From Chloroflexota bacterium (lineage in GTDB: Bacteria > Chloroflexota > Anaerolineae > J102), in assembly GCA_003353825.1 (NCBI GenBank), contig PIVW01000025.1:1-24179 (forward strand): 24,179 bases of DNA. The letters are read 5' to 3'. The notes under the pieces are model-generated. The model was not told the origin of the DNA. It saw only the letters and a list, made by a program, of their open reading frames with translations, and made no database searches. Positions 8,171-16,838 of the stretch are shown here, piece by piece. A program made the position numbers and the translations under genes. Positions within the stretch are counted from its first letter, which is position 1; each line of letters begins with the position of its first letter.

Positions 8171-8283
8171 GTATCTTCTCAATAACTTGGGGGATTTAAC
8201 CCGTCCACGAAGGTGGACGTTCGGCGGTACGCCCTCAGAGCCCGAATTCATTCGGCGAGTGCCCCGGAATATTGAGAAGATAC
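8171..8283. mobile_element. 113-bp miniature inverted-repeat element related to the IS110-type end at 24032
   Basis: GTATCTTCTCAATA at 8171-8184 is the exact reverse complement of 8270-8283. The left 42 bp match 24032-24073 at 37 positions; there they form the end of an IS110-family insertion sequence. Inside are hairpins CGTCCAC-GAAG-GTGGACG (8202-8219) and GCCCGAAT/ATTCGGC (about 8239-8255). Folded as RNA it would therefore be a closed multi-branch structure. It has no coding capacity. It abuts the surface-protein remnant, consistent with insertion having broken that gene. Confidence 0.7.
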
Positions 8284-8442
8284 GTTGCGTTGCACAGTTA
8301 GGCGCAATGTAGCGGGGAGTTGGGCCATCTATCAATTTTTATCCAGTATATTCAACCATTTACAGAATCGGACAATTGTCTCGACATCCATGTAATAAGC
8401 GGAAGGCGCTTATAAAACCGGACACTTTTTGTTTTTCTAAAG
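8284..8442. other. non-coding gap with hairpin and CGGACA direct repeats
   Basis: No gene is seen. ATAAGCG/CGCTTAT (8395-8413) forms a 7-bp stem with a GAAGG loop. AATCGGACA (about 8366-8374) and AACCGGACA (8416-8424) repeat about 50 bp apart in the same direction, and GACAATTGTC (8371-8380) is a perfect palindrome. The layout resembles a solo insertion-sequence end with repeated transposase-binding sites, but no transposase is nearby. Confidence 0.35.
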
Positions 8443-10644
8443 CTATACTTCAACACGTTCTACCCACACTCGCACGTCATAGAAGAGCGCTCCCGCCCCC
8501 ATGTCGGCCTCATCCTGCGGCGTGATCTGGTTGATGTTGATGCCATCGATGCTGAATTTATTCCACCAAATACTCGGCGCCAGAACTGTGCCGGGAATGA
8601 TATCCTCAGTGACCCGCGCGATCAGTGAAACACTGCCCAGGTCGTTACGGACACACACTCTGTCACCCTCGCCGATTCGGCGTTGTTCCGCATCTTGTGG
8701 ATGCAAACACAGCAAGGGTTGCCCTTCGCGTTGGTTGAACCGTTCTAGATTGACAAACGATGAATTCAGGAACGAGTGAGCCGGAGGCGAGATGCACTTC
8801 AGTGCAGAGACGCCGCCAGTTGTGGCATGTCCGAATCGCTCATCCCGTCCTAGATTCCAATCCTGCTGTTCTGATTTTGGAGGGGTCCAAACCGGTAGAG
8901 GATCATAGCCGTCGGCCGCAGCGCTCTCGCTGTAGAATTCGCACCTGCCGCTTGGCGTGTAGAAATTACCTTTGGCGAAGGGCAAGTAGGGCTCAGGTAG
9001 GTTGAGCCTGACGAAACCTTGCTCGAGCAGACGCTCCCAGTACACGCCTTCGAAATGGGGATGGCTTTGAGCTTGTATTAGGCCTTGCAGGATTTGCTTA
9101 TCCGATTCACCGAAACAACTCTCTTCATATCCCATTGCTGCTGCCAGTCGCCGAAAGATCCCGCTGTTGGGTTGGCTTTGGCCGATAGGGGTGATGGCCG
9201 GTCGGTTGAGCGCAATGAACATGTGGCCGTAAGGTGTGAGGATATCCCAGTGTTCGAGTTGGGTGGTGGCGGGGAGTACGATATCGGCGTAATCGGCAGT
9301 GTCGGTCTGGAAATGCTCGAGGACGACGGTGTAAAGATCGGAACGACGCAACCCTTCGAGTACTGCACGTTGGTCGGGCGAAACAGCGGCCGGATTGCTG
9401 TTGAATACGATGAGTGCTTTCACAGGCAGACCTGCTTCATCGGGGGTAGGACGAGGGTCGACCGGTCGAGGATGGTGGTGGGCTAGGGCGATACGATTGG
9501 GGTCCAGGCTGAGGGCATCGCCCAGACGATTCATGTTGATTTCGCGCGGCGCCCGGCCATTGAGCAGCTCCGGCCGTTTGAGCTGATCAAAATCCATGGG
9601 AAAGGTCCCACTTGTACTCAGTTGCATACCACCACCTTGATGGCGCCAGGCCCCGGTCAACGCCGGCAGGCAGGCGATATTTCTAACTGCCATACCGCCT
9701 CCGGCATGGCGTTGCAAGCCATAGTTGATGCGGATAGCGCTTGGCTGTGTGGCAGCGTATGCCCTGGCAAGCAGGCGGATTCGTTCGCTGGTGACGCCGC
9801 TGATCTCGGCAGCCCACTCGGGCGAATACCTTTTTACGCGCTCGACCAATGGTTCAAACCCCACCGTGTAGTTGTCGACATAGTCCTCATCATACAGGTC
9901 TTCGCCAATGATCACATGCATCAGCGCCAAAGCCAGGGCGCCATCTGTGCCGGGCCGGATCGGTATCCACTCGTCAGCAGCACGAGCAGTACGCGTGCGT
10001 GTCGGGTCGATGACGATAACACGTGCACCTTGTCTGCGGGCTTGTTGCACAAAAGGCCAGAGATGCATGTTACTGCTCAACGTATTGCTCCCCCAGATAA
10101 GAATAAGCCTGGCATGGGCAAAGTCTTGAGGTTCGAGACCGGTCGAACGTCCGATGGTGTATTTATAGCCGGCCGATCCTGCCTCCGAGCATATCGTTGC
10201 TGCCAGCTTACTGGCCCCCATGCGATTGAGGAAGCGTTGTGCCATACCTTCTCCTTGCAGCAAGCCCATAGTGCCGGCGTACGAATAAGGCAATACAGCT
10301 TCGGCACCGAACTCGGCGATCACCTGTTTGAGATTGGCTGCGATTTCACCTATGGCCTTATCCCAACTGATGGCTGTGAACTCACCCTTACCTTTTGGCC
10401 CCACCCGTTTGAGTGGTGTCGTGAGCCGGCTGGCATGGTAACTTCGTTCCAGATAGCGATCGACCTTACCACAGAGTACCCCTTGCGTGACCGCATGGTC
10501 GGGATGCCCCCAGATATCGAGAGCTTTCCCGCTGCTCGTGTCTACGGCAACTTGCCAGGCGCAGGTATCGGGGCAATCGTGCGGGCAGACGCCGTTGATG
10601 ATGTTGGTGTTGGAGCGGTTGAGATAGAGATCGAGTTTGGGCAT
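8443..10644 (-). CDS. molybdopterin-dependent oxidoreductase (DMSO-reductase superfamily)
   Basis: This is a 733-residue catalytic subunit of the bis-MGD molybdenum or tungsten enzymes. An N-terminal [4Fe-4S] site is visible as Cys20, Cys24, Cys28 and Cys58 (CPHDCPDTC and GVLCGK). It is followed by the molybdopterin domain ([15 protein letters not shown] near 192-198, [22 protein letters not shown]) and the C-terminal dinucleotide-binding domain ([18 protein letters not shown]). The residue ligating the metal is uncertain: Cys or Ser in TICSEAG around residues 152-158. No Tat signal is seen, and no iron-sulfur or membrane-anchor partner gene is adjacent, so it is probably cytoplasmic with an unknown electron partner. 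Formate, thiosulfate, polysulfide or acetylene-type substrates cannot be told apart from sequence. It lies downstream of larC on the same strand after a 141-bp gap. Confidence 0.85.
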   Translation of the reverse strand: MPKLDLYLNRSNTNIINGVCPHDCPDTCAWQVAVDTSSGKALDIWGHPDHAVTQGVLCGKVDRYLERSYHASRLTTPLKRVGPKGKGEFTAISWDKAIGEIAANLKQVIAEFGAEAVLPYSYAGTMGLLQGEGMAQRFLNRMGASKLAATICSEAGSAGYKYTIGRSTGLEPQDFAHARLILIWGSNTLSSNMHLWPFVQQARRQGARVIVIDPTRTRTARAADEWIPIRPGTDGALALALMHVIIGEDLYDEDYVDNYTVGFEPLVERVKRYSPEWAAEISGVTSERIRLLARAYAATQPSAIRINYGLQRHAGGGMAVRNIACLPALTGAWRHQGGGMQLSTSGTFPMDFDQLKRPELLNGRAPREINMNRLGDALSLDPNRIALAHHHPRPVDPRPTPDEAGLPVKALIVFNSNPAAVSPDQRAVLEGLRRSDLYTVVLEHFQTDTADYADIVLPATTQLEHWDILTPYGHMFIALNRPAITPIGQSQPNSGIFRRLAAAMGYEESCFGESDKQILQGLIQAQSHPHFEGVYWERLLEQGFVRLNLPEPYLPFAKGNFYTPSGRCEFYSESAAADGYDPLPVWTPPKSEQQDWNLGRDERFGHATTGGVSALKCISPPAHSFLNSSFVNLERFNQREGQPLLCLHPQDAEQRRIGEGDRVCVRNDLGSVSLIARVTEDIIPGTVLAPSIWWNKFSIDGININQITPQDEADMGAGALFYDVRVWVERVEV

Positions 10645-10785
10645 GATGGTGGTTATTGAGCGGACTTGGGTTGACGGAGTCTGAGTATCACTTAGGCATG
10701 GTATACCTGCGCTAATCAGATTCTCTCATGAATGATGCTTCGACACCAAAGACCTTCCGGCGCATCTGGAAATTGGCTCCTTAGA

Positions 10786-11952
10786 CTACTTTCGCCAAGC
10801 GCTAACAGCTGCTGCGTAAACTTCACCAAGTGATGTATTGTGCTGTTGGGCGGCATGTCGACAATCCTCATACTCTGGCGCTGCCTTCCACTGTCCTGGT
10901 GCGTACTCGGCCAGCTTGATCCGAATCGGGCCATAGGCTGTCTCGACCCCATCGAACCGCCGCCGCAGGCAGTGCCGTTCGATGCTGAGAGTGCGAACGC
11001 CAAGCGTCGTGGTATGGGCGAAGAGCAAGGTCCGCAGTTCTTCCTGCTGGTCGAGAGAGCACAAAACCGAGAGTTGAACGGCGGACCGGTTTTTCTTCAT
11101 GAAGATCGGGGTAAACCAGGTGTCCAAGGCGCCGGCATGCAGCAAGTCATCGAGCAAAGGCCCCAGCCATTCAGGGTTCATATCATCCAGATTCGTTTCC
11201 AGTAGAGCCAGCGGTTCAACGAGGCCATGGGCTGGAGCAGCGACGGGCTCTCCTAGCAGTAGCCGTACGATATTGGGGATGGGGAAATCTCTCGTGCCGG
11301 CACCCTGTCCCACGCGATCAAGCTTCATGGTTGGCGCCGGTCCCCAGGCATCGACCAGCGTGGTGAGCAAGGCTGCGCCGGTGGGGGTCACTGTTTCCCC
11401 CTCGATAGCGATGCCGCGGGTAGGAAAGCCCTCGCACAGAGCCAGTACCGCCGGTGGGGGAACGGGTAACAGGCCGTGTGCAGCTCGCACCGTGCCATGG
11501 CTAAAAGGGATCGGCGCCGCGTGTAAGGTGTCCACATCAAGTGTGTCGAACCCCGCCACAGCGCCCACGATATCGGCGATGGCGTCCAATGCCCCCACTT
11601 CATGAAAGTGTACTTGCTCGACCGTTGTGCCATGGACCCGGGCTTCAGCCTGTGCCAAGCGCCTAAATACGCTCAAACTACGGTCTTGTATCCGGCTCGG
11701 AAGATTACTCGACTGCAGGATTGCTTCGATATCCGCAAGATGCCGATGTCGTTTCTGGTCAGGGGCGATGATCTCGACATGTGTGGCGGCGATACTGTTT
11801 TTGGTCACGATATTGGCGACAAAGCTAAGCCCGGGAATGTGAAGGGCGTCGAAAGTGGCCTGCAAGTTCTCGGCGGGGAAACCGGCATCAAGTAAGGCGC
11901 CAAGCAGCATGTTACCGCTGATGCCGATAGGTAAGTCAAGGTAGGCGAGCAT
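10786..11952 (-). CDS. larC: nickel insertion protein LarC (nickel-pincer cofactor biosynthesis)
   Basis: LarC uses CTP to install nickel into the thiocarboxylated pyridinium nucleotide, the last step in making the nickel-pincer nucleotide cofactor. The 388-residue protein is one uninterrupted frame covering both LarC1 and LarC2 parts. Lactobacillus, by contrast, uses a frameshift between them. Recognisable blocks are GISGNMLLGALLDAG (10-24), HRHLADIEAIL, VHGTTVEQVHFHEVGALDAI, ETVTPTGAALLT, ETNLDDMNPEWLG and the C-terminal CTP-binding half. In the N-terminal signature the usual SGISGDM reads IGISGNM, so a normally conserved Asp is Asn here. There is no ribosome binding site before ATG 11952. 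larB and larE lie 1.5 kb away on the same strand, separated by a peptidase gene on the opposite strand. Confidence 0.9.
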   Translation of the reverse strand: MLAYLDLPIGISGNMLLGALLDAGFPAENLQATFDALHIPGLSFVANIVTKNSIAATHVEIIAPDQKRHRHLADIEAILQSSNLPSRIQDRSLSVFRRLAQAEARVHGTTVEQVHFHEVGALDAIADIVGAVAGFDTLDVDTLHAAPIPFSHGTVRAAHGLLPVPPPAVLALCEGFPTRGIAIEGETVTPTGAALLTTLVDAWGPAPTMKLDRVGQGAGTRDFPIPNIVRLLLGEPVAAPAHGLVEPLALLETNLDDMNPEWLGPLLDDLLHAGALDTWFTPIFMKKNRSAVQLSVLCSLDQQEELRTLLFAHTTTLGVRTLSIERHCLRRRFDGVETAYGPIRIKLAEYAPGQWKAAPEYEDCRHAAQQHNTSLGEVYAAAVSAWRK

Positions 11953-12181
11953 GTTTTAATTATGAGCAGACAATAGTGTAGGTGGACGTCTTTCGGTGAA
12001 AGTTCTATGGTAACTGCAAACACTTGATATTTCCACCTTGTTGTAGCTGCCAATAGGGTCCTCGTCGAGCGCCTAGTCGCCAATACACTGATGTGCGCGA
12101 TTGGAAAGTATTTGATATGGTTGTGTTTGAGGTTTTGTCACCCACTAACCATTGTCTAAGTTCAAGGAAGAGGTGAGTTCA

Positions 12182-13408
12182 ATGGCCGCTGATCATCTAT
12201 CGGAGCAGGCAGAGATGTACCTGGACAAACTCTGTAACGACCTGCCAAACCGGCGTGTTGGCAGCCGTGGCAATCGTATGGCAACCGATTTTTTTGAAGA
12301 CTCGATCCGTGCTTTTGGATTTAAGACTGAACAACAGCGATTCGACTGTATGGATTGGCGACATGGAGATGTAAAACTCACAGTTAGCAGCCAATCCTTT
12401 ACCGCATCGGTCAGTCCTTACTCGTTGGGCTGCGCCGTACAAGGCCCGTTGGTTGTCATCTCTACACTTGAGGAATTGCAAAGAGTTGATTTAACTGAAA
12501 AGGTCGTGTTGTTGCGTGATGATATAGCGAAAGAGCAGCTTATGCCTAAGAAATTTCCATTTTACAACCCTGACATGCATAAGCAGATTATTAGTTTGCT
12601 GGAAGGTAAAAAGCCTCTAGCCATCGTGGCTGCCACCAGTCGCAACCCAGAACTGGCAGGGGGCCTTTATCCCTTCCCTCTCTTCGAAGATGGCGATTTC
12701 GACACCCCCTCGGTGTTTATGAAAGATACCGAGGGTGATCGGCTGGCGAGGTATGCGGGACAGGAGATCGCATTGCTCAGCGAGGCGCAACGTATACCCA
12801 TGACAGGCTGCAATGTGATTGCACGAAAAGGACTTGATCCGGAGACACGAATCGTTGTCTGTGCACACATCGATGCCAAGATCGGCACACCGGGCGCGCT
12901 CGATAATGGCACAGGTATCGTGATATTGTTGTTGCTGGCCGAATTGTTGTCCGACTACGAGGGTCGAGCAGAGATCGAAATCGTAGCCATCAATGGCGAA
13001 GATTATTATGCAGCATCGGGTGAAATTCTATATATCGAGGAAAACGAGGGCCGGTTCAGTGAAATGATGCTGTCCATCAATACTGACGTGGCAGGTTACC
13101 ATGAGGGAAGTACCGCCTATTCCCTGTATACATGCCCCGATGAGATCGCCGCCTCGATCAGAAAGTCCTTTTCCGCTTCGGGTACGATGATTGAAGGTGA
13201 ATCCTGGTATCAGAGCGATCATTCCATTTTCATACAGAATGGCGTACCGGCAATGGCTATCACATCTGATCAATTTATGGAACTCTCGACCTATATCACT
13301 CATACCCCAGGAGACACAACCGACATCGTGGACTACAGCAAATTGGCTGAAATCGCCTTAGCCATAAAAACACTGATCCTCGATCTGTGTTCTTCGACCC
13401 TTGAGTGA
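12182..13408 (+). CDS. M28-family peptidase with an inserted PA-like domain
   Basis: A 408-residue soluble zinc peptidase of the M28 type. Metal-binding blocks are VCAHIDAK, GALDNGTGIV, AINGEDYYAASGE, SINTDVAGY, WYQSDHSIF and YITHTPGDT. The first block has His-Ile-Asp in place of the commoner His-Tyr/Phe-Asp. About residues 70-200 hold a protease-associated-like insertion (GPLVVISTLEEL, KVVLLRDDI, LAIVAATSR). There is no signal peptide or membrane segment. ATG 12182 is preferred over TTG 12152 because GAAGAGGTG ends 6 nt before it. The gene sits alone on the plus strand between larC and larB and ends 22 bp from larB in convergent orientation. Its substrate is not known. It is unlike the membrane-embedded M28 protein at 2421. 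Confidence 0.85.
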   Translation: MAADHLSEQAEMYLDKLCNDLPNRRVGSRGNRMATDFFEDSIRAFGFKTEQQRFDCMDWRHGDVKLTVSSQSFTASVSPYSLGCAVQGPLVVISTLEELQRVDLTEKVVLLRDDIAKEQLMPKKFPFYNPDMHKQIISLLEGKKPLAIVAATSRNPELAGGLYPFPLFEDGDFDTPSVFMKDTEGDRLARYAGQEIALLSEAQRIPMTGCNVIARKGLDPETRIVVCAHIDAKIGTPGALDNGTGIVILLLLAELLSDYEGRAEIEIVAINGEDYYAASGEILYIEENEGRFSEMMLSINTDVAGYHEGSTAYSLYTCPDEIAASIRKSFSASGTMIEGESWYQSDHSIFIQNGVPAMAITSDQFMELSTYITHTPGDTTDIVDYSKLAEIALAIKTLILDLCSSTLE

Positions 13409-13430
13409 ACTTGTGAGATTGTGCTGGCAA

Positions 13431-14123
13431 TCACGCTGTCGAAGGTGCCGCCACCAACTGTTTCAGAATTCGGTGTGCTGCTGCCGCCGCCCCAAAACCA
13501 TTGTCGATATTGACCACCGTGATCCCCGGTGCACAGGCTGTGAGCATGCCCAGGAGAGCGCTGAGTCCGCCGAAATTGGCTCCATAGCCGACGCTGGTGG
13601 GCACGGCAATGATCGGGCAAGATACTCTGCCACCCACAACACTGGGCAGCGCCCCTTCCATGCCGGCTACAACCACACAAACAGCAGCTTGACGTAATGT
13701 GTCTTCGACGGCGAACAGGCGATGGATGCCGGCAACGCCCACATCAGTGATCCTTTTTACCCGGTAACCCGTCCAATCCAACGTGAGCGCACACTCTTCG
13801 GAAATCGCTAGATCGCTAGTACCGGCGCAAACGATCGCAGCATAGGGCTCTGTGTGATCAGGTTGGCGCAAGGGAGGCCCTACACTGACCAGTCGAGCAA
13901 GGTCGTGGTAGATGGCATCTGGTAGTGCGGCATGTACCACCTCGTAGTGCTCAGGTGATGCACGTGTAGCAAGAGCGCTACCGGTTCGAGCGTAGAGTGC
14001 GGCCAGGATTTGAGCAACCTGGTCGGGTGTTTTACTTTCGGCGTAGACGATCTCAGGCAGACCACTGCGTGCCTGGCGGTCATAATCTAGTGTGGAGATG
14101 GTGTCGAGGTTGGAGGATGTCAT
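13431..14123 (-). CDS. larB: pyridinium-3,5-biscarboxylic acid mononucleotide synthase LarB
   Basis: LarB carboxylates nicotinic acid adenine dinucleotide and splits off AMP, giving the pyridinium biscarboxylate that LarE then sulfurates. The 230-residue protein shows the LarB N-terminal DYDRQARSGLPEIVYAESKT block (residues 13-32) and the AIR-carboxylase-like core: CAGTSDLAISEE, VVAGMEGALPSVVGG, PIIAVPTSVGYGANFGGLSALLGML and VNIDNGFGAAAAA. Cys197 in TACAPG sits where, in Lactobacillus LarB, a cysteine is reported to bond the pyridine ring; this positional match is from memory. ATG 14123 overlaps the larE stop by 4 bases (ATGA), so larE-larB is a translationally coupled pair. Residues appear complete and the family call is secure. 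Confidence 0.93.
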   Translation of the reverse strand: MTSSNLDTISTLDYDRQARSGLPEIVYAESKTPDQVAQILAALYARTGSALATRASPEHYEVVHAALPDAIYHDLARLVSVGPPLRQPDHTEPYAAIVCAGTSDLAISEECALTLDWTGYRVKRITDVGVAGIHRLFAVEDTLRQAAVCVVVAGMEGALPSVVGGRVSCPIIAVPTSVGYGANFGGLSALLGMLTACAPGITVVNIDNGFGAAAAAHRILKQLVAAPSTA

Positions 14124-14974
14124 GAGGTCAATGCCAGATTCATACTGCCCGAACGAAACCCTTCGAGATCCAGCGTGATGTAGGTGAACCCAAGCTGCTT
14201 AAAATGCTCTACTAACTGCAGACGATTTGTGAAGAGTAAAGGCATATCCTCAACAGGAACCTCGATTCGGGCAAGTTTTTCATCCTGAACCCGCACGCGC
14301 AGTTGGCTCAACCCTCTTTGTCGTAACCATCCCTCAGCCTGATCCACTCGACTCAACTTGTCGGCATCGATTGACACTCCGTATGCGAAGCGAGAGGCCA
14401 GACAGGCCATGGCCGGCTTATCCCATACACTAAGATGCAACAGGCGTGCTGCCGCTCGAACATCGGTTTTATCGAAACCAGCCTCCTTCAAGGGGCTTTG
14501 CACCTGGTGTTCCTTGCCTGCCTCCTGTCCGGGTCGAAAATCCCCGACATCATCCAGATTGAACCCATCAACAAGATATCGATAGCCCTCGTCGGCAGCG
14601 ATGCTCTCGAGCGTCTCCCATAACGTGCTTTTGCAGAAATAGCAGCGATTGCTGGCGTTGGCAGCGTAATTCGGATTATCGACTTCTGTGGTTTGAACGA
14701 ACTGATGCCTGCCACCGATTTCCAGCACGAGTTCATGAATGTTCTCTTGTTCCCATGAGGCCAGTGATGGGGAAACAGCGGTAACGGCTAGAGCGTTATC
14801 GCCAAGCTCCTCATGGGCTACAAACCAAAGCAAGGCACTGTCTACGCCACCAGATAGAGCGACGATCACACGCCCCAGATTACGCAAGATGCGGCGCAAA
14901 TCTGCGAGTTTCTGGTCGAGTGAGTAGGTTGTGTGAGTTGTACGTATCAAGGTCAGGTCTATAGACTGCTGCAT
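14120..14974 (-). CDS. larE: ATP-dependent sulfur transferase LarE
   Basis: LarE adenylylates the LarB product and turns its two carboxylates into thiocarboxylates. The 284-residue protein has the PP-loop SGGVDSAL (41-48), DGFNLDDVGDFRPG (136-149), SPLKEAGFDK and the MACLASRFAYG block. It carries Cys111 and Cys114 (NRCYFCKS) as well as Cys191 in ACLASR. Three cysteines are the pattern of LarE proteins that hold a [4Fe-4S] cluster and carry a replaceable sulfur. The Lactobacillus enzyme instead has one cysteine and sacrifices it. I infer the cluster type here. A good AGGAG site lies 8 nt before ATG 14974. The gene is first in the larE-larB pair. Confidence 0.93.
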   Translation of the reverse strand: MQQSIDLTLIRTTHTTYSLDQKLADLRRILRNLGRVIVALSGGVDSALLWFVAHEELGDNALAVTAVSPSLASWEQENIHELVLEIGGRHQFVQTTEVDNPNYAANASNRCYFCKSTLWETLESIAADEGYRYLVDGFNLDDVGDFRPGQEAGKEHQVQSPLKEAGFDKTDVRAAARLLHLSVWDKPAMACLASRFAYGVSIDADKLSRVDQAEGWLRQRGLSQLRVRVQDEKLARIEVPVEDMPLLFTNRLQLVEHFKQLGFTYITLDLEGFRSGSMNLALTS

Positions 14975-15065
14975 ATTTGGGCTCCTGCGAAAGGTCTAGA
15001 CGTCCCATTATTCACAGCTTGGCTGATTTTGACCAGAACCCGCGTGCAACATTGTGTATCACCGC

Positions 15066-15413
15066 TCAATGACCGTTCGAGGACTGGCAGTCCTGGCTGT
15101 CGCCAAAGATGCAGTTGCGTTCTAATGAGGGTTGCCGGTCATTGCCTGTACAAGATGCAGCCGTTGCTTGCCGCGAGCCCGGCGCCCGTTCAACGACCCC
15201 AAGAGCCTCGAGATCAAGCTTGACGGTCGTGTAATACCAACTTACCGAGCCATTGAATGGGTCGTCGAGGCAGGCGCCGGCAGCATCACCCAAATCGGAG
15301 AAAGAAATATCACCATGAGCTTTGAGTGCATCGATGATGGCATTTCTCACGCTATCGTATTTACTTTTCTCGATATTGACACCCTGTTTGCCTTCCTCCA
15401 GGTGTAAGGTCAT
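15066..15413 (-). CDS. small DUF6958-like protein with a probably frameshifted C-terminus
   Basis: The first about 80 residues (GVNIEKSKYDSVRNAIIDAL, then FNGSVSWYYTTVKLDLEALGVVERAPGSR) match a small family I remember as DUF6958, a winged-helix-like protein of unknown role. Members normally end soon after with a basic PGSRPQRLRL-type tail. Here the frame after APGSR continues as QATAASCTGNDRQ to the stop at 15066. One base earlier or later at about 15166, another frame reads KQRLHLVQ and stops at 15122, which fits the family tail. A single extra C is the simplest explanation, either a real frameshift or a sequence error. The gene starts 28 bp after recA on the same strand and is probably transcribed with it. 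Confidence 0.6.
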   Translation of the reverse strand: MTLHLEEGKQGVNIEKSKYDSVRNAIIDALKAHGDISFSDLGDAAGACLDDPFNGSVSWYYTTVKLDLEALGVVERAPGSRQATAASCTGNDRQPSLERNCIFGDSQDCQSSNGH

Positions 15414-15441
15414 GATTCATTCTGACATGTCATTTCACCGA

Positions 15442-16521
15442 TCAAGCCATCGCCGTTGCCAAGGGCATGTCTTCGAGTTCGGCATCGTCCAAATTGCCGT
15501 TCTTAGCGGCTGCGATGAAAGCTTCAGGCACCGCCAGCCCCGACGCCTGCCGAACCAGCATTTCGATACGATCCATCACCTCTGGGTTTTCGCGCAAGAA
15601 TACCTTGGCGTTCTCTCGGCCTTGTGCCAGCCGCGTACCCTCAAAGCTGTAAAACGAGCCCCGCTTTTCCACGATATCCAGATCGGTGGCCAGATCCAAC
15701 ACAGACCCAGATCGGGAGACACCTTCATTGTACATGATATCGAATTCGGCGACGCGGAAGGGGGGGGCTACTTTGTTCTTTTTTACAGTCACGCGGGTGC
15801 GATTGCCGACGGTATCACCTTTATCTTTGATGGATTGGATACGGCGGATATCCAGGCGTACCGTGGCATAGAACTTGAGCGCCATTCCACCGGTGGTCGT
15901 TTCTGGGTTGCCGAACATTACGCCGATTTTTTGGCGAAGTTGGTTGGTAAAAATGACGATGGTATTGGTCTGTTTGATGGCGCCACTTAGTTTGCGCAAG
16001 GCCTGGCTCATGAGCCGGGCTTGTAAACCCATATGACTGTCTCCCATGTCACCTTCAATTTCGGCACGCGGTACCAGGGCTGCCACAGAGTCGATGACTA
16101 CCACATCTAAGGCGCCGGATCGTACCAACGCTTCAGTGATTTCCAGCGCCTGTTCGCCGGTATCGGGCTGAGAGATGTACAACTCATCGATATTGACGCC
16201 GATGCGTTCTGCATAGGCTGGATCTAAAGCGTGCTCGACATCGATGAAAGCACAGAGTCCACCCAGTTTCTGAGCTTCAGCGATCGTATGAAGACAGAGC
16301 GTCGTCTTTCCCGAGGATTCTGGACCGTATATCTCGATCACGCGGCCTTGGGGCAATCCGCCCACGCCGAGAGCGATATCAAGAGGCAGTGAACCGGTGG
16401 GGATGGTAGCCACTCGCAAGGCACTGGCCTCTCCAAGTTTCATGATTGTGCCGTCACCAAAGCGTTTGTTCAATGTACTTAGCGTCGTATCCAGGGCTTT
16501 TGTCTTACCGTTACTAGTCAC
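15442..16521 (-). CDS. recA: recombinase RecA
   Basis: RecA forms ATP-dependent filaments on single-stranded DNA for homologous recombination and triggers LexA self-cleavage. The 359-residue protein is full length: Walker [10 protein letters not shown] (66-74), the [10 protein letters not shown] block, Walker [14 protein letters not shown]-binding loop 1 at [22 protein letters not shown], loop 2 at [20 protein letters not shown], and an acidic C-terminal tail (DDAELEDM). Translation starts at GTG 16521, preceded by CTAGGAG at 7 nt. A strong promoter with an overlapping LexA-like operator lies about 80 bp upstream, so SOS control is likely. A small gene follows 28 bp downstream. Confidence 0.97.
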   Translation of the reverse strand: MTSNGKTKALDTTLSTLNKRFGDGTIMKLGEASALRVATIPTGSLPLDIALGVGGLPQGRVIEIYGPESSGKTTLCLHTIAEAQKLGGLCAFIDVEHALDPAYAERIGVNIDELYISQPDTGEQALEITEALVRSGALDVVVIDSVAALVPRAEIEGDMGDSHMGLQARLMSQALRKLSGAIKQTNTIVIFTNQLRQKIGVMFGNPETTTGGMALKFYATVRLDIRRIQSIKDKGDTVGNRTRVTVKKNKVAPPFRVAEFDIMYNEGVSRSGSVLDLATDLDIVEKRGSFYSFEGTRLAQGRENAKVFLRENPEVMDRIEMLVRQASGLAVPEAFIAAAKNGNLDDAELEDMPLATAMA

Positions 16522-16603
16522 GAGTTCACTCCTAGGTTATGGTGAGGGATGTTTTATGCAGGCGATGCGCTACAATAGCATAAGTACTGCCTGTGTGAAT
16601 ACT

Positions 16604-16632
16604 ATATTAGTACATCTGTTCTAATTTGTCAA
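16604..16632 (-). promoter_or_regulatory. recA promoter, sigma-70 type
   Basis: On the minus strand TTGACA (16627-16632), a 17-nt spacer and TAATAT (16604-16609) form a near-consensus promoter about 80 nt before the recA GTG start. Confidence 0.7.
16607..16624 (-). promoter_or_regulatory. candidate LexA (SOS) operator
   Basis: TTAGAACAGATGTACTAA is an 18-bp near-palindrome filling the space between the -35 and -10 of the recA promoter. It contains GAAC-N4-GTAC, one base from the Gram-positive SOS box GAAC-N4-GTTC. Position in the promoter spacer and the gene controlled both fit LexA repression; binding is inferred. Confidence 0.55.
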
Positions 16633-16696
16633 GTCGAATGACTACGAGGATGAGATTTCTGTGGTTTTGTTTTGAATTCTTGATGATTGAAGACGG

Positions 16697-16730
16697 AAGA
16701 TTGATAGACAAGTTTATAATCATCAATCTT
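16697..16730. other. AT-rich inverted repeat between recA and trmI
   Basis: AAGATTGAT (16697-16705) and ATCAATCTT (16722-16730) form a 9-bp perfect stem around a 16-nt loop in the divergent recA-trmI gap. The gap (16522-16838) holds no gene. It may be a regulatory or cruciform element, but nothing more specific can be read from it. Confidence 0.3.
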
Positions 16731-16838
16731 GAATCTTTGGTTTCCGCACGTTGATTCTCACTTGCCAATCACTCCTTACGTTTGCTCTTCGTAGGCTAAC
16801 CATGTTATCATTTCAAAACTCATTTCCGGGAGGCGTCA

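Noticed and set aside
8284..8310. GTTAGGC near 8299 as a second attC R box
   Set aside because: No matching RYYYAAC box with paired L boxes lies within about 140 bp in the right arrangement.
9622..10659. 345-codon plus-strand frame opposite the molybdopterin oxidoreductase
   Set aside because: Fully antisense to a well-supported gene with clear motifs; its own translation shows no recognisable family and arises from codon bias on the opposite strand.
15322..15990. 222-codon plus-strand frame opposite recA
   Set aside because: Antisense shadow of recA; no start signal and no family resemblance.
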